A stretch of 14,010 nucleotides of DNA from Neisseriaceae bacterium (GTDB lineage: Bacteria; Pseudomonadota; Gammaproteobacteria; Burkholderiales; Neisseriaceae), in the NCBI GenBank assembly GCA_030146285.1, contig JASLBZ010000121.1, forward strand, positions 1 through 14,010, given 5' to 3'. This document shows, piece after piece, positions 6,867-14,010 of the stretch; position 1 is the stretch's first letter, and the number at the start of each line of letters is the position of its first letter. The notes under the pieces are model-generated. The model did no database searches. It worked only from the letters and a program-made list of their open reading frames with translations, and was not told the DNA's origin. The position numbers and the translations under genes are program-made.

Positions 6867-7736
6867 ATGAGCAGCATTAAAAGATTTATCAAGCAAGCCA
6901 GCTCGGTATTGCGTCGTTTGGATGCTTGGTTACCACCAGAAATCAAAGAGCCCGATTGGAATAGCATTGCCTTTCGTTGGCACAAAGTCGGAGCGGTTGG
7001 CTATTTGCAAAGCCTGCCTAAACCCCATACTTTTTCCTTAAGCCGCTTGTCTGCGCTCGAAGGGCAAATGGCGAAACTGGTTCGCAATACCGAACAGTTT
7101 TTGGCAGGCAAAAGTGCGAACAATGTTTTGCTTTCTGGTGCGCGTGGTACGGGCAAATCATCACTGGTTAAAGCCTTGCTGCATGAATATGCCGAGCAAG
7201 GCTTGCGATTGATTGAAGTGGACAAAAGCGACCTAGTGGCTTTGCCTGCTTTGTTAAGTCTGCTAGAAAAGCGTCCTGAACGTTTTATTGTGTTTTGTGA
7301 TGACTTATCCTTTGAGCAAGGTGATGATGCCTATAAGGCACTTAAAACAGCTTTAGATGGCGGTTTGTCGCAGCGCTGTCAGAATGTGCTGGTGTATGCC
7401 ACTTCGAACCGCCGACATTTGATGCCAGAATTTTTTGGTGAGAATACCGGCAGTACGGGTTTGGGCGGTGAAGTGCATCCACAAGAAGCCATTGAAGAAA
7501 AAGTTTCTTTGTCAGATCGTTTTGGTTTATGGTTAAGTTTTTACCCATTTGATCAAATTAGCTATCTGGCGGCAGTTAAAAACTGGCTAGAGAGCATGGA
7601 CATTGCTTACGATGAGACAGCAGAAAAAGCAGCACTCGCTTGGTCATTGCAACGGGGTGCTCGCTCAGGGCGAGTGGCTTGGCAGTTTGTTTGTGATTGG
7701 GCAGGTCGAAGTGAGCAAGATCGGATTGTTGATTGA
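6867..7736 (+). CDS. DUF815-type P-loop ATPase
   Basis: A 289-residue cytoplasmic AAA-like ATP-binding protein of the DUF815 family, function unknown. Seen: Walker A GARGTGKSS (91-99); Walker B FIVFCDDLSFE (140-150); a sensor-1-like ATSNRR (178-183); and R218 in SLSDRFG as a candidate arginine finger. The loop GENTGSTGLGG (191-201) before it is flexible and glycine-rich. The first 60 residues form an N-terminal extension with amphipathic helices. The ATG at 6867 has GAGG eight bases upstream. It follows panD by 42 bases and ends at a strong terminator, so panD and this gene seem to be one transcript; a functional tie to pantothenate synthesis is not implied by sequence. Family members are widespread in Proteobacteria. 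The family assignment is from memory of the motif layout; ATPase character is certain. Confidence 0.85.
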   Translation: MSSIKRFIKQASSVLRRLDAWLPPEIKEPDWNSIAFRWHKVGAVGYLQSLPKPHTFSLSRLSALEGQMAKLVRNTEQFLAGKSANNVLLSGARGTGKSSLVKALLHEYAEQGLRLIEVDKSDLVALPALLSLLEKRPERFIVFCDDLSFEQGDDAYKALKTALDGGLSQRCQNVLVYATSNRRHLMPEFFGENTGSTGLGGEVHPQEAIEEKVSLSDRFGLWLSFYPFDQISYLAAVKNWLESMDIAYDETAEKAALAWSLQRGARSGRVAWQFVCDWAGRSEQDRIVD

Positions 7737-7738
7737 TT

Positions 7739-7765
7739 AAAAAAGCAGCGTAGAGCTGCTTTTTT
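7739..7765. terminator. Strong two-way terminator
   Basis: AAAAGCAGC (7741-7749) pairs with GCTGCTTTT (7755-7763), loop GTAGA, extended by A-T pairs on both sides. It is followed by a run of T on the plus strand and, on the minus strand, by another T run. It sits between the stops of convergent genes (7736 and 7785) and very likely ends both transcripts. Confidence 0.92.
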
Positions 7766-7784
7766 TGTGTGCGAGAGCCAAAGG

Positions 7785-8087
7785 CTAATCAGGCAAAATA
7801 TCATCATATTCAGCAAGCATCTGAATGATATGGGGGTATTTTTTATATTTTATTTTGGCTTGTTTGAGCTCTTTGCGGGTGTTGTTACAATAAAATGCGA
7901 TCTTTTGATTAAGCTTGCGGCTTTGGTCAAGCGCAGGGTCACCGGAAAACTCACCTGCAAAATGAATGCAGTTATCCATTTTATGGGTGAGTTTTTGAAC
8001 ATCCTGAGGGTAGGGGGATTTTGCCCAAAGGTTTGTAGATGAGATGGCCAGTAAGCCAATGCTTAAAATGATATTTTTTTTAATCAT
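7785..8087 (-). CDS. Small secreted protein, unknown function
   Basis: A 100-residue protein with a signal peptide: two lysines at 3-4, hydrophobic core about 5-19, and a likely cut after the LWA at 20-22. The mature part is about 78 residues, polar and charged, with two cysteines: C40 in DNCIHFAGEFSGD (38-50) and C67 in IAFYCNN. These might form a disulfide in the periplasm. I recall uncharacterised proteobacterial proteins with a similar C-x-H-F-A-G-E motif but know no function. The start is ATG 8087; an upstream in-frame start at 8156 would put 23 polar residues ahead of the signal peptide and is unlikely. The ribosome site is weak, and a perfect -35-like TTGACA occurs on the minus strand at 8118-8123 without a good -10. 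It is convergent with the ATPase gene and probably has its own promoter. Confidence 0.7.
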   Translation of the reverse strand: MIKKNIILSIGLLAISSTNLWAKSPYPQDVQKLTHKMDNCIHFAGEFSGDPALDQSRKLNQKIAFYCNNTRKELKQAKIKYKKYPHIIQMLAEYDDILPD

Positions 8088-8171
8088 TGTTAATGTCTTT
8101 GTTGTTATTACCAATATTGTCAATCTACCATCAAAAGCATCTTGGCGTGATGGCAATACCAGTGGTATGTT

Positions 8172-8690
8172 TTAATCCAGCAAGATATTCTGAAGCACCA
8201 GCATGTCAATTAATTGAACACCATCTTCAATAATGGCTTGTTCATAGTTTTCCAAGAAAAAATTCTTGCGAATGCTGTGCGGCTGAAAGCCATTTTTTTG
8301 GTAAAAATGAATTTGTTTTTGAGCGCAGCTCGGGGTGCCAACAATCAGGTTTTTAAAACCAAGCGTCGCCAAAGATGCTTGAATCAACCACAGTAAACGG
8401 CTGCCGATGCCTTTATTTTGTTCTGTTTGAAGCACCGCAATGTTTTTCAGTTCCACTGTATCTTGGTCGATGGGCAAGAGGCAAAATACTGCCTGATTCT
8501 CATGCTCATGTTGCAGTACAAAAACATCGCCAATATGAACATAACGATTGATGGCATCGCGGGTTTCATCTGCTAGTAATAGCAAATCATAAGGATAGTC
8601 ACCATTTGTTATGGGATAGATTGCATAAGCCAAGCCAAATTGGGAGATGACTTTTTGACGCAAGGATTCATCGAGGCATAAGGTTTTCAT
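8172..8690 (-). CDS. GNAT-family N-acetyltransferase
   Basis: A 172-residue cytoplasmic acetyltransferase. The acetyl-CoA site is visible as QNKGIGSRLL (91-100, the Q-x-x-G-x-G pattern of motif A) after the strand VELKNIAVLQ (79-88), and motif B as HFYQKNGF (128-135). The N-terminal part and the closing FFLENYEQAIIEDGVQLIDM (144-163) resemble B. subtilis YvbK-type GNATs of unknown substrate. The ATG at 8690 is preceded by an AGG eight bases away, inside an AGGCTGCCT stretch that resembles an uptake sequence. It begins 18 bases after the stop of the upstream CinA-like gene on the same strand, so they are likely one operon. The acceptor (small molecule, peptide or protein) is unknown. A 13-base palindrome (8156-8168) lies right behind its stop. 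Confidence 0.85.
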   Translation of the reverse strand: MKTLCLDESLRQKVISQFGLAYAIYPITNGDYPYDLLLLADETRDAINRYVHIGDVFVLQHEHENQAVFCLLPIDQDTVELKNIAVLQTEQNKGIGSRLLWLIQASLATLGFKNLIVGTPSCAQKQIHFYQKNGFQPHSIRKNFFLENYEQAIIEDGVQLIDMLVLQNILLD

Positions 8691-8708
8691 CTAGGCAGCC
8701 TGTAAGCA

Positions 8709-9521
8709 TTAATGAATGATGGACTCATGCTCTAAAATGGCTTGTGGGTATTGGCTTAATTGTTCTTTGGCAAATTGCCAAGCCGCTATTAATTGTGCAC
8801 AAGCATCGCCTGAAGCTTTAACCCCAAATTCAATTTTGTATTTTTGACCTTCATGAAAATAAGGGTCATCTTCTTTGATAATGGTAGGTAAGCTAAAGCT
8901 ATTGATGTGGGGGAATTTGGCTTCAATGGCTTCCATAATCGGGCTCAGTTCTGACTCGGGTAAGCCATACAAAATGGCACTGCATACTTCGTGTTTGGTT
9001 TGGTTAAAATAATCTTGGTAGTGATTGTCTAATACCCATTCAAGCATGGGATGTGCCATTTCAGGAAAACCTGGTACAAAGTAATGTTCTTGAATAGAAA
9101 AGCCAGCAACACGGTTGTAAGGGTTGGGAATGATGTCAGCACCCGCTGGAAACTCTGCCATGTGTAAACGCTGTAAATGGGGGGCACTGTCCAATGTCTG
9201 GCCACGGCTTAAACTATTTTCTTCGATAAAACCAGCCGCAATCGGGTGTAAAACAATCGGTACATCCAAAGCCAAAGCAGCCGCTTGGCGAGTGTGGTCA
9301 TCGGGCGTTGCGCCAATGCCACCTGTGATAAAACAAGGCTGTTTTTCTAAAAAGCTCCTGCGCAATTCTTGTGCCAATAATGGGCGATCATCAGGTAAGT
9401 ATTGGACTTTGGCCAAGCGAAGACCACGCGTGCTTAACATATTTTTAACTGCTGCAAAATGCTTGTCGATGCGCGTACCATGTAGGATTTCGTCGCCAAT
9501 GATGATTAATGAAATATCCAT
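8709..9521 (-). CDS. CinA N-terminal-type (MoCF biosynthesis) domain protein
   Basis: A 270-residue cytoplasmic protein with a MoCF/CinA-N fold, the domain also found in molybdopterin adenylyltransferases (MogA, MoaB) and in CinA. The family signature is intact: GDEIL (9-13) at the first glycine loop and TGGIGATPDDHT (66-77), normally TGGTGPTPDD. The C-terminal nicotinamide-mononucleotide deamidase domain of full CinA is absent; what remains after about residue 170 is a short linker and an alpha/beta tail as in the COG1058 group. Proteins of this type are annotated as competence/damage-inducible protein A or molybdopterin-binding protein; some have nucleotide (ADP-ribose, CoA) pyrophosphatase activity. 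No molybdenum cofactor genes are nearby, so that role is not supported here. It heads a probable operon with the GNAT gene. The ribosome site before ATG 9521 is weak. Confidence 0.85.
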   Translation of the reverse strand: MDISLIIIGDEILHGTRIDKHFAAVKNMLSTRGLRLAKVQYLPDDRPLLAQELRRSFLEKQPCFITGGIGATPDDHTRQAAALALDVPIVLHPIAAGFIEENSLSRGQTLDSAPHLQRLHMAEFPAGADIIPNPYNRVAGFSIQEHYFVPGFPEMAHPMLEWVLDNHYQDYFNQTKHEVCSAILYGLPESELSPIMEAIEAKFPHINSFSLPTIIKEDDPYFHEGQKYKIEFGVKASGDACAQLIAAWQFAKEQLSQYPQAILEHESIIH

Positions 9522-9552
9522 GTGATTTCGTCTTATTAAGTAAGGTAATAAA

Positions 9553-9576
9553 AAGCCGCTTCTAAAGAAGCGGCTT
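9553..9576 (-). terminator. Terminator of the folD operon
   Basis: AAGCCGCTTC (9553-9562) and GAAGCGGCTT (9567-9576) make a perfect 10-bp stem with a TAAA loop. On the minus strand it is followed by TTTTTATTACC, a good U tract. It begins seven bases past the stop of the membrane-protein gene and lies directly upstream of the CinA-like gene, whose promoter must fit in the short remaining gap or depend on readthrough. Confidence 0.9.
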
Positions 9577-9582
9577 GTTTCA

Positions 9583-10203
9583 TTATTGGGTTTTTTGCAA
9601 TAATTCTAAGATGGCGACTGCCGCTTCTGAGTCTACAAAGCCAAAGACAGATAATAAACCAGCCAACATCATGCCTGTAATCATTATCATCATAAAGTAG
9701 GCCAAATACCCAATAACAACTTTAAAAGGTTTCACACCGCTTAGGTAAACCACACCATTGATTTGAACAAAGAAAGTCCAGAATGACCAAATCACACCGA
9801 CCATGGCTAAATTCGGAGCATAAAACAATAAAATTTCTGGCAAAACCAATGCTTCAGTAATGAAAATAAAGCCCAGTAATTGTAAGTTTTTAGCACCGTA
9901 ATACCCCAATACTTTTTGCAAAGTTAAGGTCAGTACAAACCACTTCAAAACAGTAAAAGCAAATGCAGTCACGACAATGTCGCTGTGACTGGCAAAAATA
10001 GGGCTTAAGGCAGCCTGACCTGCAGGAAGCAAGTCAGATGCTTTTGCCAACATGGTTTGCGCATTCATGTTGAAAAGACTGGCATTCACAAAAGACAGTG
10101 CCAGTAAAATCGCCACCACCACGGTAACATGGTAGCGGTAGGTTTCTTGTGGTTTGTAGCGCATGCGCAAGGTAGCCCATGCATCAAGTAGGAATTGGTA
10201 CAT
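9583..10203 (-). CDS. Multi-pass inner-membrane protein, possibly Yip1-like
   Basis: A 206-residue hydrophobic protein with about five membrane segments, at roughly residues 26-45, 75-97, 107-128, 131-154 and 160-187, and a short polar N terminus starting MYQFLLDAWATLRMRYKP. The layout, an N-terminal amphipathic helix followed by five closely packed helices, recalls bacterial Yip1-domain proteins, but I see no decisive motif, so treat that as a suggestion. The start is ATG 10203, with AAAGG six bases upstream; the adjacent TTG at 10206 is too close to it. It follows the folD stop by 13 bases and shares the folD transcript, ending at a strong terminator. No function can be assigned; the neighbour folD is a soluble metabolic enzyme and gives no clue. 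Confidence 0.75.
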   Translation of the reverse strand: MYQFLLDAWATLRMRYKPQETYRYHVTVVVAILLALSFVNASLFNMNAQTMLAKASDLLPAGQAALSPIFASHSDIVVTAFAFTVLKWFVLTLTLQKVLGYYGAKNLQLLGFIFITEALVLPEILLFYAPNLAMVGVIWSFWTFFVQINGVVYLSGVKPFKVVIGYLAYFMMIMITGMMLAGLLSVFGFVDSEAAVAILELLQKTQ

Positions 10204-10216
10204 CAATGACCTTTAA

Positions 10217-11071
10217 TTATTTATCGTGTAATACTGCAGCATCTAAAGTGTTTTGCATTAATGTTGCAATGGTCATTGGACCCACCCCACCTGGAACAGG
10301 TGTAATCATGGCAGCTTTTTCTTTGGCAACATCAAATTCAACATCGCCACATAGCTTGCCAGTATCTAAGCGATTAATACCCACGTCAATAACAATCGCA
10401 CCAGGTTTAATCCATTCACCTTTGACAAAGTTTGGAATGCCCACGCCAGCAACAACAATATCACCAGAAGCAACTTCGGCTGCTAAGTTTTGCGTCGCAG
10501 AATGGCAAACCGTCACCGTGGCACGCGCCAGCAACATTTCTAGAGCCTGTGGGCGACCAACAATATTGGATGCACCAACAATCACCACTTTTTTGCCTTT
10601 AACGTCAACGCCGCTCTCTTCAAGCATAATCATCACGCCGCGGGGGGTACAAGGGCGCATTAATGGCATTTTGGTTGCCAAACGGCCTACATTGTAAGGG
10701 TGGAAGCCATCGACGTCTTTGTCTGGTTGGATGCGTTCTAGGACAGCTTGGCTATCAATGTGTTTTGGTAGGGGTAATTGAACCAAGATGCCATCAACCT
10801 CATCGTTGGCATTCAATTCATCAATCAACGTTAACAAAGCCTCTTGGCTTAAGTCTGAACCGTATTCATATGACAAAGATTTGATGCCTACTTTGTCACA
10901 AGCAATTTTCTTATTGCGAACATAAACAGCACTAGCAGGATCGTCACCCACCAATACAACGGCCAAGCATGGTTGGTGCTTACCTTCGGTCATGCGTTGT
11001 TGGATTTGGGTTTGAACTTTAAGGAGACGATTTGCTGAAATGGCTTTGCCATCAATCAATTGAGCGGTCAT
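10217..11071 (-). CDS. folD: Bifunctional methylenetetrahydrofolate dehydrogenase/cyclohydrolase
   Basis: A 284-residue cytoplasmic enzyme that oxidises 5,10-methylene-THF to methenyl-THF (NADP+-dependent) and hydrolyses it to 10-formyl-THF, supplying one-carbon units for purines and initiator formyl-Met. Active-site residues are in place: Y50 and K54 in [14 protein letters not shown]98 in VQLPLP, and D121 in DKDVDGFHP. The nucleotide-binding GASNIVGRP (166-174) and the C-terminal PGGVGPMT (260-267) are standard. Length is normal. The ATG at 11071 has AGGA seven bases upstream. It heads an operon with the membrane protein behind it. The 156-base leader region has two small hairpins but no riboswitch that I recognise. 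The products feed the pathway to which purM belongs, but the two genes are over 8 kb apart and separately transcribed. Confidence 0.98.
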   Translation of the reverse strand: MTAQLIDGKAISANRLLKVQTQIQQRMTEGKHQPCLAVVLVGDDPASAVYVRNKKIACDKVGIKSLSYEYGSDLSQEALLTLIDELNANDEVDGILVQLPLPKHIDSQAVLERIQPDKDVDGFHPYNVGRLATKMPLMRPCTPRGVMIMLEESGVDVKGKKVVIVGASNIVGRPQALEMLLARATVTVCHSATQNLAAEVASGDIVVAGVGIPNFVKGEWIKPGAIVIDVGINRLDTGKLCGDVEFDVAKEKAAMITPVPGGVGPMTIATLMQNTLDAAVLHDK

Positions 11072-11100
11072 TTTTCTTTCCTACAGGGAAGTTTTGGAGG

Positions 11101-11156
11101 CGACCATCACGGTCGAGCTTATCTAACAGCGGCTATTTTCTCACTTTTCGAGCGAG
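11101..11156 (-). other. Upstream region of folD with two short hairpins
   Basis: The 198-base gap between folD and copA holds no gene. Next to folD are CGACC/GGTCG (11101-11105 with 11111-11115, loop ATCAC) and CTCACT/AGCGAG (11140-11145 with 11151-11156, one G-U pair). Neither has a U tract. They may be 5'-leader structure or chance. I could not pick a convincing folD promoter. Confidence 0.3.
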
Positions 11157-11227
11157 ATTTCACCTCTTTATCAATAGAAAACAGCAAATATGACGTTAAA
11201 GTTCTAGGTGGATTTGTTTATATTTGA

Positions 11228-11262
11228 ATGGCATTCTTTATGGGCGATATAAAGAATGCCAT
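11228..11262 (-). terminator. Long hairpin after copA
   Basis: ATGGCATTCTTTAT (11228-11241) and ATAAAGAATGCCAT (11249-11262) form a perfect 14-bp stem with a seven-base loop, eight bases after the copA stop. On the minus strand the downstream bases are TCAAATATAAAC, without a true U run. Position and stability argue for a terminator or an mRNA 3'-end stabiliser. Confidence 0.65.
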
Positions 11263-11269
11263 GTTGGAG

Positions 11270-13741
11270 TTAAATATTGCTAACAGGTGGCTTGAAACCG
11301 CGTAGGCGTAAGGCATTGAACAACACAAAAACACTAGACAAAGCCATGGCGCTGGCAGCAAACACAGGTGACAATAGTGTTTGGTTAAATGGATACAATA
11401 CGCCAGCGGCAACGGGGATTAAAGCGGCATTGTAAGCAAATGCCCAAAATAAATTCTCTTTGATGTTGCGAAGCGTGGCTTGCGATAAGGCCAGAGCAGT
11501 CGGAACACCTGTTAGCTCACCTGACATCAATACCACATCAGCCGCTTCAATGGCGATGTCGGTTCCTGTGCCAATGGCAATACCGACATTGGCATGGGCC
11601 AATGCAGGTGCATCATTGATACCATCTCCGACATAGGCAACCTGACCATATTGCTTTTGCAATTTGCTAACCGCGTCGACTTTTCCTTCGGGTAAAACCT
11701 CGGCAATCACTTCATCAATGCCCAATTGCTTGGCAATGGCTTGGGCTGTATGTTGGTTGTCACCTGTGATCATGGCAACCTTAATTCCCAATTGATGTAA
11801 AGCTTTAATGGCTGCTGGTGTTGAGGGCTTAATGGCATCTGCCACAGCAATCATGGCTGTGAGTTGGCCATCAATGGCAACATAGATTGGTGTTTTACCT
11901 TCTTGGCCCAGTTGTTTGGCTTGCTCTGCAAACACAGCGATGTCCAAATGCAATTGTTGGCTCATGTAGCGATCAGCACCAATTTGAACCAAATGGCCTG
12001 CGACAGTGGCACGGACACCATAACCGGTAACAGATTCAAACTCTTCTACGGTATCCAATGTCAAATTTTGTTCTTGTGCTGCAATCACAATGGCACGGGC
12101 AATGGGATGCTCTGATTTGTTTTCAACAGCAGCAATCAAGGCCAAAATGTCATTTTTTGCCAATGGACTTTTGGTATTGACATTGAAGTCCGTTAAGCTC
12201 GGTTTGCCCGTGGTCAGTGTTCCTGTTTTATCAACAGCCACCACTTTGGCTTCTTTTAAAGACTGTAAGGCTTCACCTTTTCTAAATAAAATACCCAATT
12301 GAGCAGCGCGGCCAGTGCCGACCATAATCGAAGTCGGAGTGGCCAGACCCATGGCACAAGGACAAGCGATAATCAAAACGGCTACAGCATTGACCAAAGC
12401 AAAGCTTAGAGCAGGGGATGGGCCGAAAATCATCCACACAATAAAGGTTAAGAGGGCTAAACCCATGACAATCGGAACAAATACTGCGGTGATTTTATCA
12501 ACCAAAGCTTGAATGGGCAGTTTGGCTGTTTGGGCTTGTTCAACCATGCGAATAATGTTGGCCAATACGGTGTCCGCACCAATTTGAGTCACGCGGTAGC
12601 TTAAGATTCCTGTTTGGTTGACCGTGCCACCAATCACTTTGGCATCGGTATTTTTTTTCACAGGAACAGGTTCGCCACTGATCATGGCTTCGTCGACATA
12701 ACTTTCACCCGAGATAACCATGCCATCCAATGCGATGCGCTCACCAGGTTTGGCTTCTAAGATATCACCGACAACAATGTCTGCAATGTCTTTTTCTACA
12801 GGCTGCCCATCAATGAGGACGGTGGCTGTTTTGGCTTGAAGGCCAATTAAATGCTTGATTGCAGAGGAGGTGTTTCCTTTGGCTTTGGACTCAAAAAAAC
12901 GTCCCAATAAAATCAAAGCAACAATCACGCCGGCTGCTTCATAATAGACATTGACTGAGCCTTGGGGCAGTAAATGAGGGAAAAATGTTGCCACGACAGA
13001 GTATAAATAAGCAGAGCTGGTACCCACTGCAACCAAAGAATTCATGTCTGGAGACAGGTTTTTCAGATTTCTGAAGCCAACTTTTAAAAAAGGTAGGCCT
13101 GGAATGAATAAAATTAAACTGGCCAGCACAAATTGCAAATACCAACTGTTTTGGGTACCAATATTGGTGGCTACCCAGTGATGAACAGCAGGGATAAAGT
13201 GGCCGCCCATTTCCAATAAGAACAATGGAATTGCAAAAATACTGGCCAAGCACAAGCGTTTTTTGATGTGGGCAAATTCTTGCTGTTGTCTGGCTGCCAA
13301 TTCATCATTGGCAGATTCGGCATTGTTAATGAGTTTGGCTGTGTAGCCTTTTTTATCGACAGCTTGAATCAGCAGTTCTGTTGCCAGTGGGCTGACGCCG
13401 GTGACGCTGGCGCGCTGTGTGGCCAGATTGACAGTCACTGCAGTCACGCCCATAACAGTCAATAAGCCTTTTTCTACATGACTAACACAGGAGGCACAAG
13501 TCATGCCATCGATACTGAATTCCAGTGTTTGGATGGCCACATCGTAGCCTATTTTTTCAACGGCTTGAATGAGGCGAGGAATGTCCAATTGCTGATTGTA
13601 TTGGATGCTGGCAGATTCTGTCATGAGATTCACGCTGACATGCTCTACATCAGGCAAGGCTTGGATGGCTTTTTCCACCCGACCCACACAAGAAGCGCAA
13701 GTCATGCCAGTAATCAATATTGGAAAGTTTGTATTACCCAT
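11270..13741 (-). CDS. copA: Copper-exporting P1B-type ATPase
   Basis: An 823-residue inner-membrane pump that removes Cu+ from the cytoplasm. Two N-terminal heavy-metal domains each carry GMTCASC (12-18 and 79-85). Then come eight membrane segments with the ion motif CPC (460-462), the actuator loop ISGEPVP (354-360, Ser in place of the usual Thr of TGE, common in this subgroup), the phosphorylation site DKTGT (504-508), the nucleotide-domain SEHP (543-546), TGDN (659-662) and GDGIND (705-710). Late-helix copper ligands are YN (770-771) and MALSS (799-803), as in Cu+ (P1B-1) pumps rather than Zn/Cd pumps. The start is ATG 13741, with GGAG nine bases upstream; two starts further up (13756 and TTG 13777) lack a site, and the latter would precede the predicted transcript start. 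No chaperone copZ or cueR gene adjoins it in the window. Confidence 0.95.
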   Translation of the reverse strand: MGNTNFPILITGMTCASCVGRVEKAIQALPDVEHVSVNLMTESASIQYNQQLDIPRLIQAVEKIGYDVAIQTLEFSIDGMTCASCVSHVEKGLLTVMGVTAVTVNLATQRASVTGVSPLATELLIQAVDKKGYTAKLINNAESANDELAARQQQEFAHIKKRLCLASIFAIPLFLLEMGGHFIPAVHHWVATNIGTQNSWYLQFVLASLILFIPGLPFLKVGFRNLKNLSPDMNSLVAVGTSSAYLYSVVATFFPHLLPQGSVNVYYEAAGVIVALILLGRFFESKAKGNTSSAIKHLIGLQAKTATVLIDGQPVEKDIADIVVGDILEAKPGERIALDGMVISGESYVDEAMISGEPVPVKKNTDAKVIGGTVNQTGILSYRVTQIGADTVLANIIRMVEQAQTAKLPIQALVDKITAVFVPIVMGLALLTFIVWMIFGPSPALSFALVNAVAVLIIACPCAMGLATPTSIMVGTGRAAQLGILFRKGEALQSLKEAKVVAVDKTGTLTTGKPSLTDFNVNTKSPLAKNDILALIAAVENKSEHPIARAIVIAAQEQNLTLDTVEEFESVTGYGVRATVAGHLVQIGADRYMSQQLHLDIAVFAEQAKQLGQEGKTPIYVAIDGQLTAMIAVADAIKPSTPAAIKALHQLGIKVAMITGDNQHTAQAIAKQLGIDEVIAEVLPEGKVDAVSKLQKQYGQVAYVGDGINDAPALAHANVGIAIGTGTDIAIEAADVVLMSGELTGVPTALALSQATLRNIKENLFWAFAYNAALIPVAAGVLYPFNQTLLSPVFAASAMALSSVFVLFNALRLRGFKPPVSNI

Positions 13742-13778
13742 TGTCTTGAACTCCATGCGTTTGTAATAGAATGGCAAC

Positions 13779-13809
13779 AGATTAATGCTTTACATTAGGT
13801 TAAGGTCAA
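13779..13809 (-). promoter_or_regulatory. CueR-like (MerR-family) promoter of copA
   Basis: Read on the minus strand: TTGACC (-35, 13809-13804), a 19-base spacer, and TAATCT (-10, 13784-13779). The over-long 19-base spacer is the hallmark of MerR-type activators. Both hexamers closely match those of the E. coli copA promoter as I recall it (TTGACC and TAACCT). The spacer carries a partial dyad starting ACCTT and ending AAGCA, with 6 of 10 pairs symmetric. An alternative 17-base reading gives ATTAAT as -10. The predicted transcript would start near 13772 and have a leader of about 30 bases. Confidence 0.5.
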
Positions 13810-13921
13810 TATTATTTTTAGACTGTTAACATGAAAATTGATTTCACTGTTTTTTCTATAAATAAAATAAATTTAAAATTCAAATGGATGGTGGAAATAT
13901 CGAAATATTTAAGAAAATAGA

Positions 13922-13950
13922 TTGACGGATTTAAACTTCGTCGGTATAGT
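13922..13950 (+). promoter_or_regulatory. Sigma-70 promoter of tRNA-Pro
   Basis: TTGACG (13922-13927) and TATAGT (13945-13950) are separated by exactly 17 bases, each with 5/6 consensus matches. The DNA just upstream (about 13810-13920) is very AT-rich and may act as an UP element. Transcription would start near 13957, about seven bases before the tRNA. The rest of the 222-base gap to copA holds no credible gene. Confidence 0.85.
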
Positions 13951-13963
13951 TCGTTTTCTCAGT

Positions 13964-14010
13964 CGGGGCGTAGCGCAGCCTGGTTAGCGCATCTGCTTTG
14001 GGAGCAGAGG
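13964..14010 (+). tRNA. tRNA-Pro (anticodon UGG), 5' part
   Basis: Starts CGGGGCG, with the C1 typical of bacterial tRNA-Pro. D arm GCGC (13973-13976) pairs with GCGC (13987-13990), with GG in the loop. The anticodon stem TCTGC (13992-13996) pairs with GCAGA (14004-14008), and the seven-base loop TTTGGGA has TGG at 13999-14001. The acceptor 3' half, the variable loop and the T arm lie beyond the window. Confidence 0.95.

Noticed and set aside
8127..8153. CCATCA/TGATGG inverted repeat as a terminator of the GNAT operon
   Set aside because: Only six pairs around a 14-base loop, with no U tract in the right direction.
8172..8690. The GNAT gene as a PanD maturation factor (PanZ/PanM)
   Set aside because: PanZ is a GNAT that drives PanD cleavage in enterobacteria, but this protein resembles YvbK-type GNATs, lies in a different operon on the other strand, and non-enteric PanD generally cleaves on its own.
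9124..9525. Long plus-strand open frame opposite the CinA-like gene
   Set aside because: It mirrors the coding strand of a gene with intact MoCF motifs, has no recognisable domain, and its amino acid make-up is that of an antisense shadow.
10179..10697. 172-codon plus-strand open frame opposite folD
   Set aside because: Very rich in Thr, Ser, Pro and Ile, as expected from an antisense reading of folD; no ribosome site or domain.
11101..11156. A folate riboswitch ahead of folD
   Set aside because: The two small hairpins do not build the conserved THF riboswitch core, and that class is mainly known from Firmicutes.
13830..13919. A 29-codon open frame on the plus strand in the AT-rich gap before the tRNA
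   Set aside because: No ribosome site, composition dominated by AT-rich codons such as Asn, Lys, Ile and Phe, and it overlaps the copA/tRNA control region. It is most likely chance.
1..14010. A mobile element, prophage, toxin-antitoxin pair, defence system or CRISPR array
   Set aside because: No transposase, integrase, repeat-spacer pattern or defence-type domain was seen in any frame; the tRNA at the end is a possible integration site, but the sequence beyond it is not available.

Overview
This window carries mostly housekeeping and transport genes of a Gram-negative, AT-leaning bacterium, probably a member of the Neisseriaceae (Betaproteobacteria). Two things point there. The Hda, HAD-hydrolase and ATPase genes have a Neisseria-like character as I remember it. 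Between brnQ and panD there is also a perfect inverted pair of AGGCTGCCTGAA, one of the 12-mer DNA uptake sequence (DUS) dialects of that family, best known to me from Simonsiella (AG-simDUS). Species cannot be fixed from the sequence alone. No phage, IS element, CRISPR array or rRNA is visible, and no gene looks broken.

Layout. 1-443: a small Roadblock/LC7 protein (+), then a shared hairpin. 444-2257 (-): a LysE/ArgO-type amino acid exporter, and purM with its own terminator. 2258-2383: a divergent control region with a compact structured element. 2384-4921 (+): a PerM/AI-2E-type membrane protein, hda (DnaA inactivation, TTG start) and a HAD-IB phosphatase whose start follows the hda stop by one base. 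4922-6397 (+): brnQ, preceded by a 17-nt palindrome and ended by the DUS-pair terminator. 6398-7765 (+): panD and a DUF815-type P-loop ATPase, ended by a strong, probably two-way terminator. 7785-9521 (-): a small secreted protein of unknown function, a GNAT acetyltransferase and a stand-alone CinA N-terminal-type (MoCF) protein. 9553-11071 (-): folD and a downstream multi-pass membrane protein, with a terminator. 11228-13809 (-): a copper-exporting P1B ATPase (copA-like) with a terminator hairpin and a promoter that looks CueR-dependent. 13922-14010 (+): a strong promoter and the first 47 bases of tRNA-Pro(UGG), cut by the window edge.

How the genes fit together. purM (purines), folD (one-carbon folate units for purines and formyl-Met), panD (beta-alanine for CoA) and brnQ/LysE (amino acid import and export) are core metabolism. 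hda links to replication control, and copA to copper tolerance. They form short independent operons separated by terminators rather than one joint system. No gap without a gene exceeds 300 bases; the largest are 11072-11269 and 13742-13963, both described in the entries.

I found no convincing new multi-gene system. The most interesting items are the DUS-pair terminator, the three-hairpin element between purM and perM, the brnQ palindrome, the CueR-like copA promoter, the rare-start hda with its clamp-binding motif, and several conserved-looking genes of unknown function.
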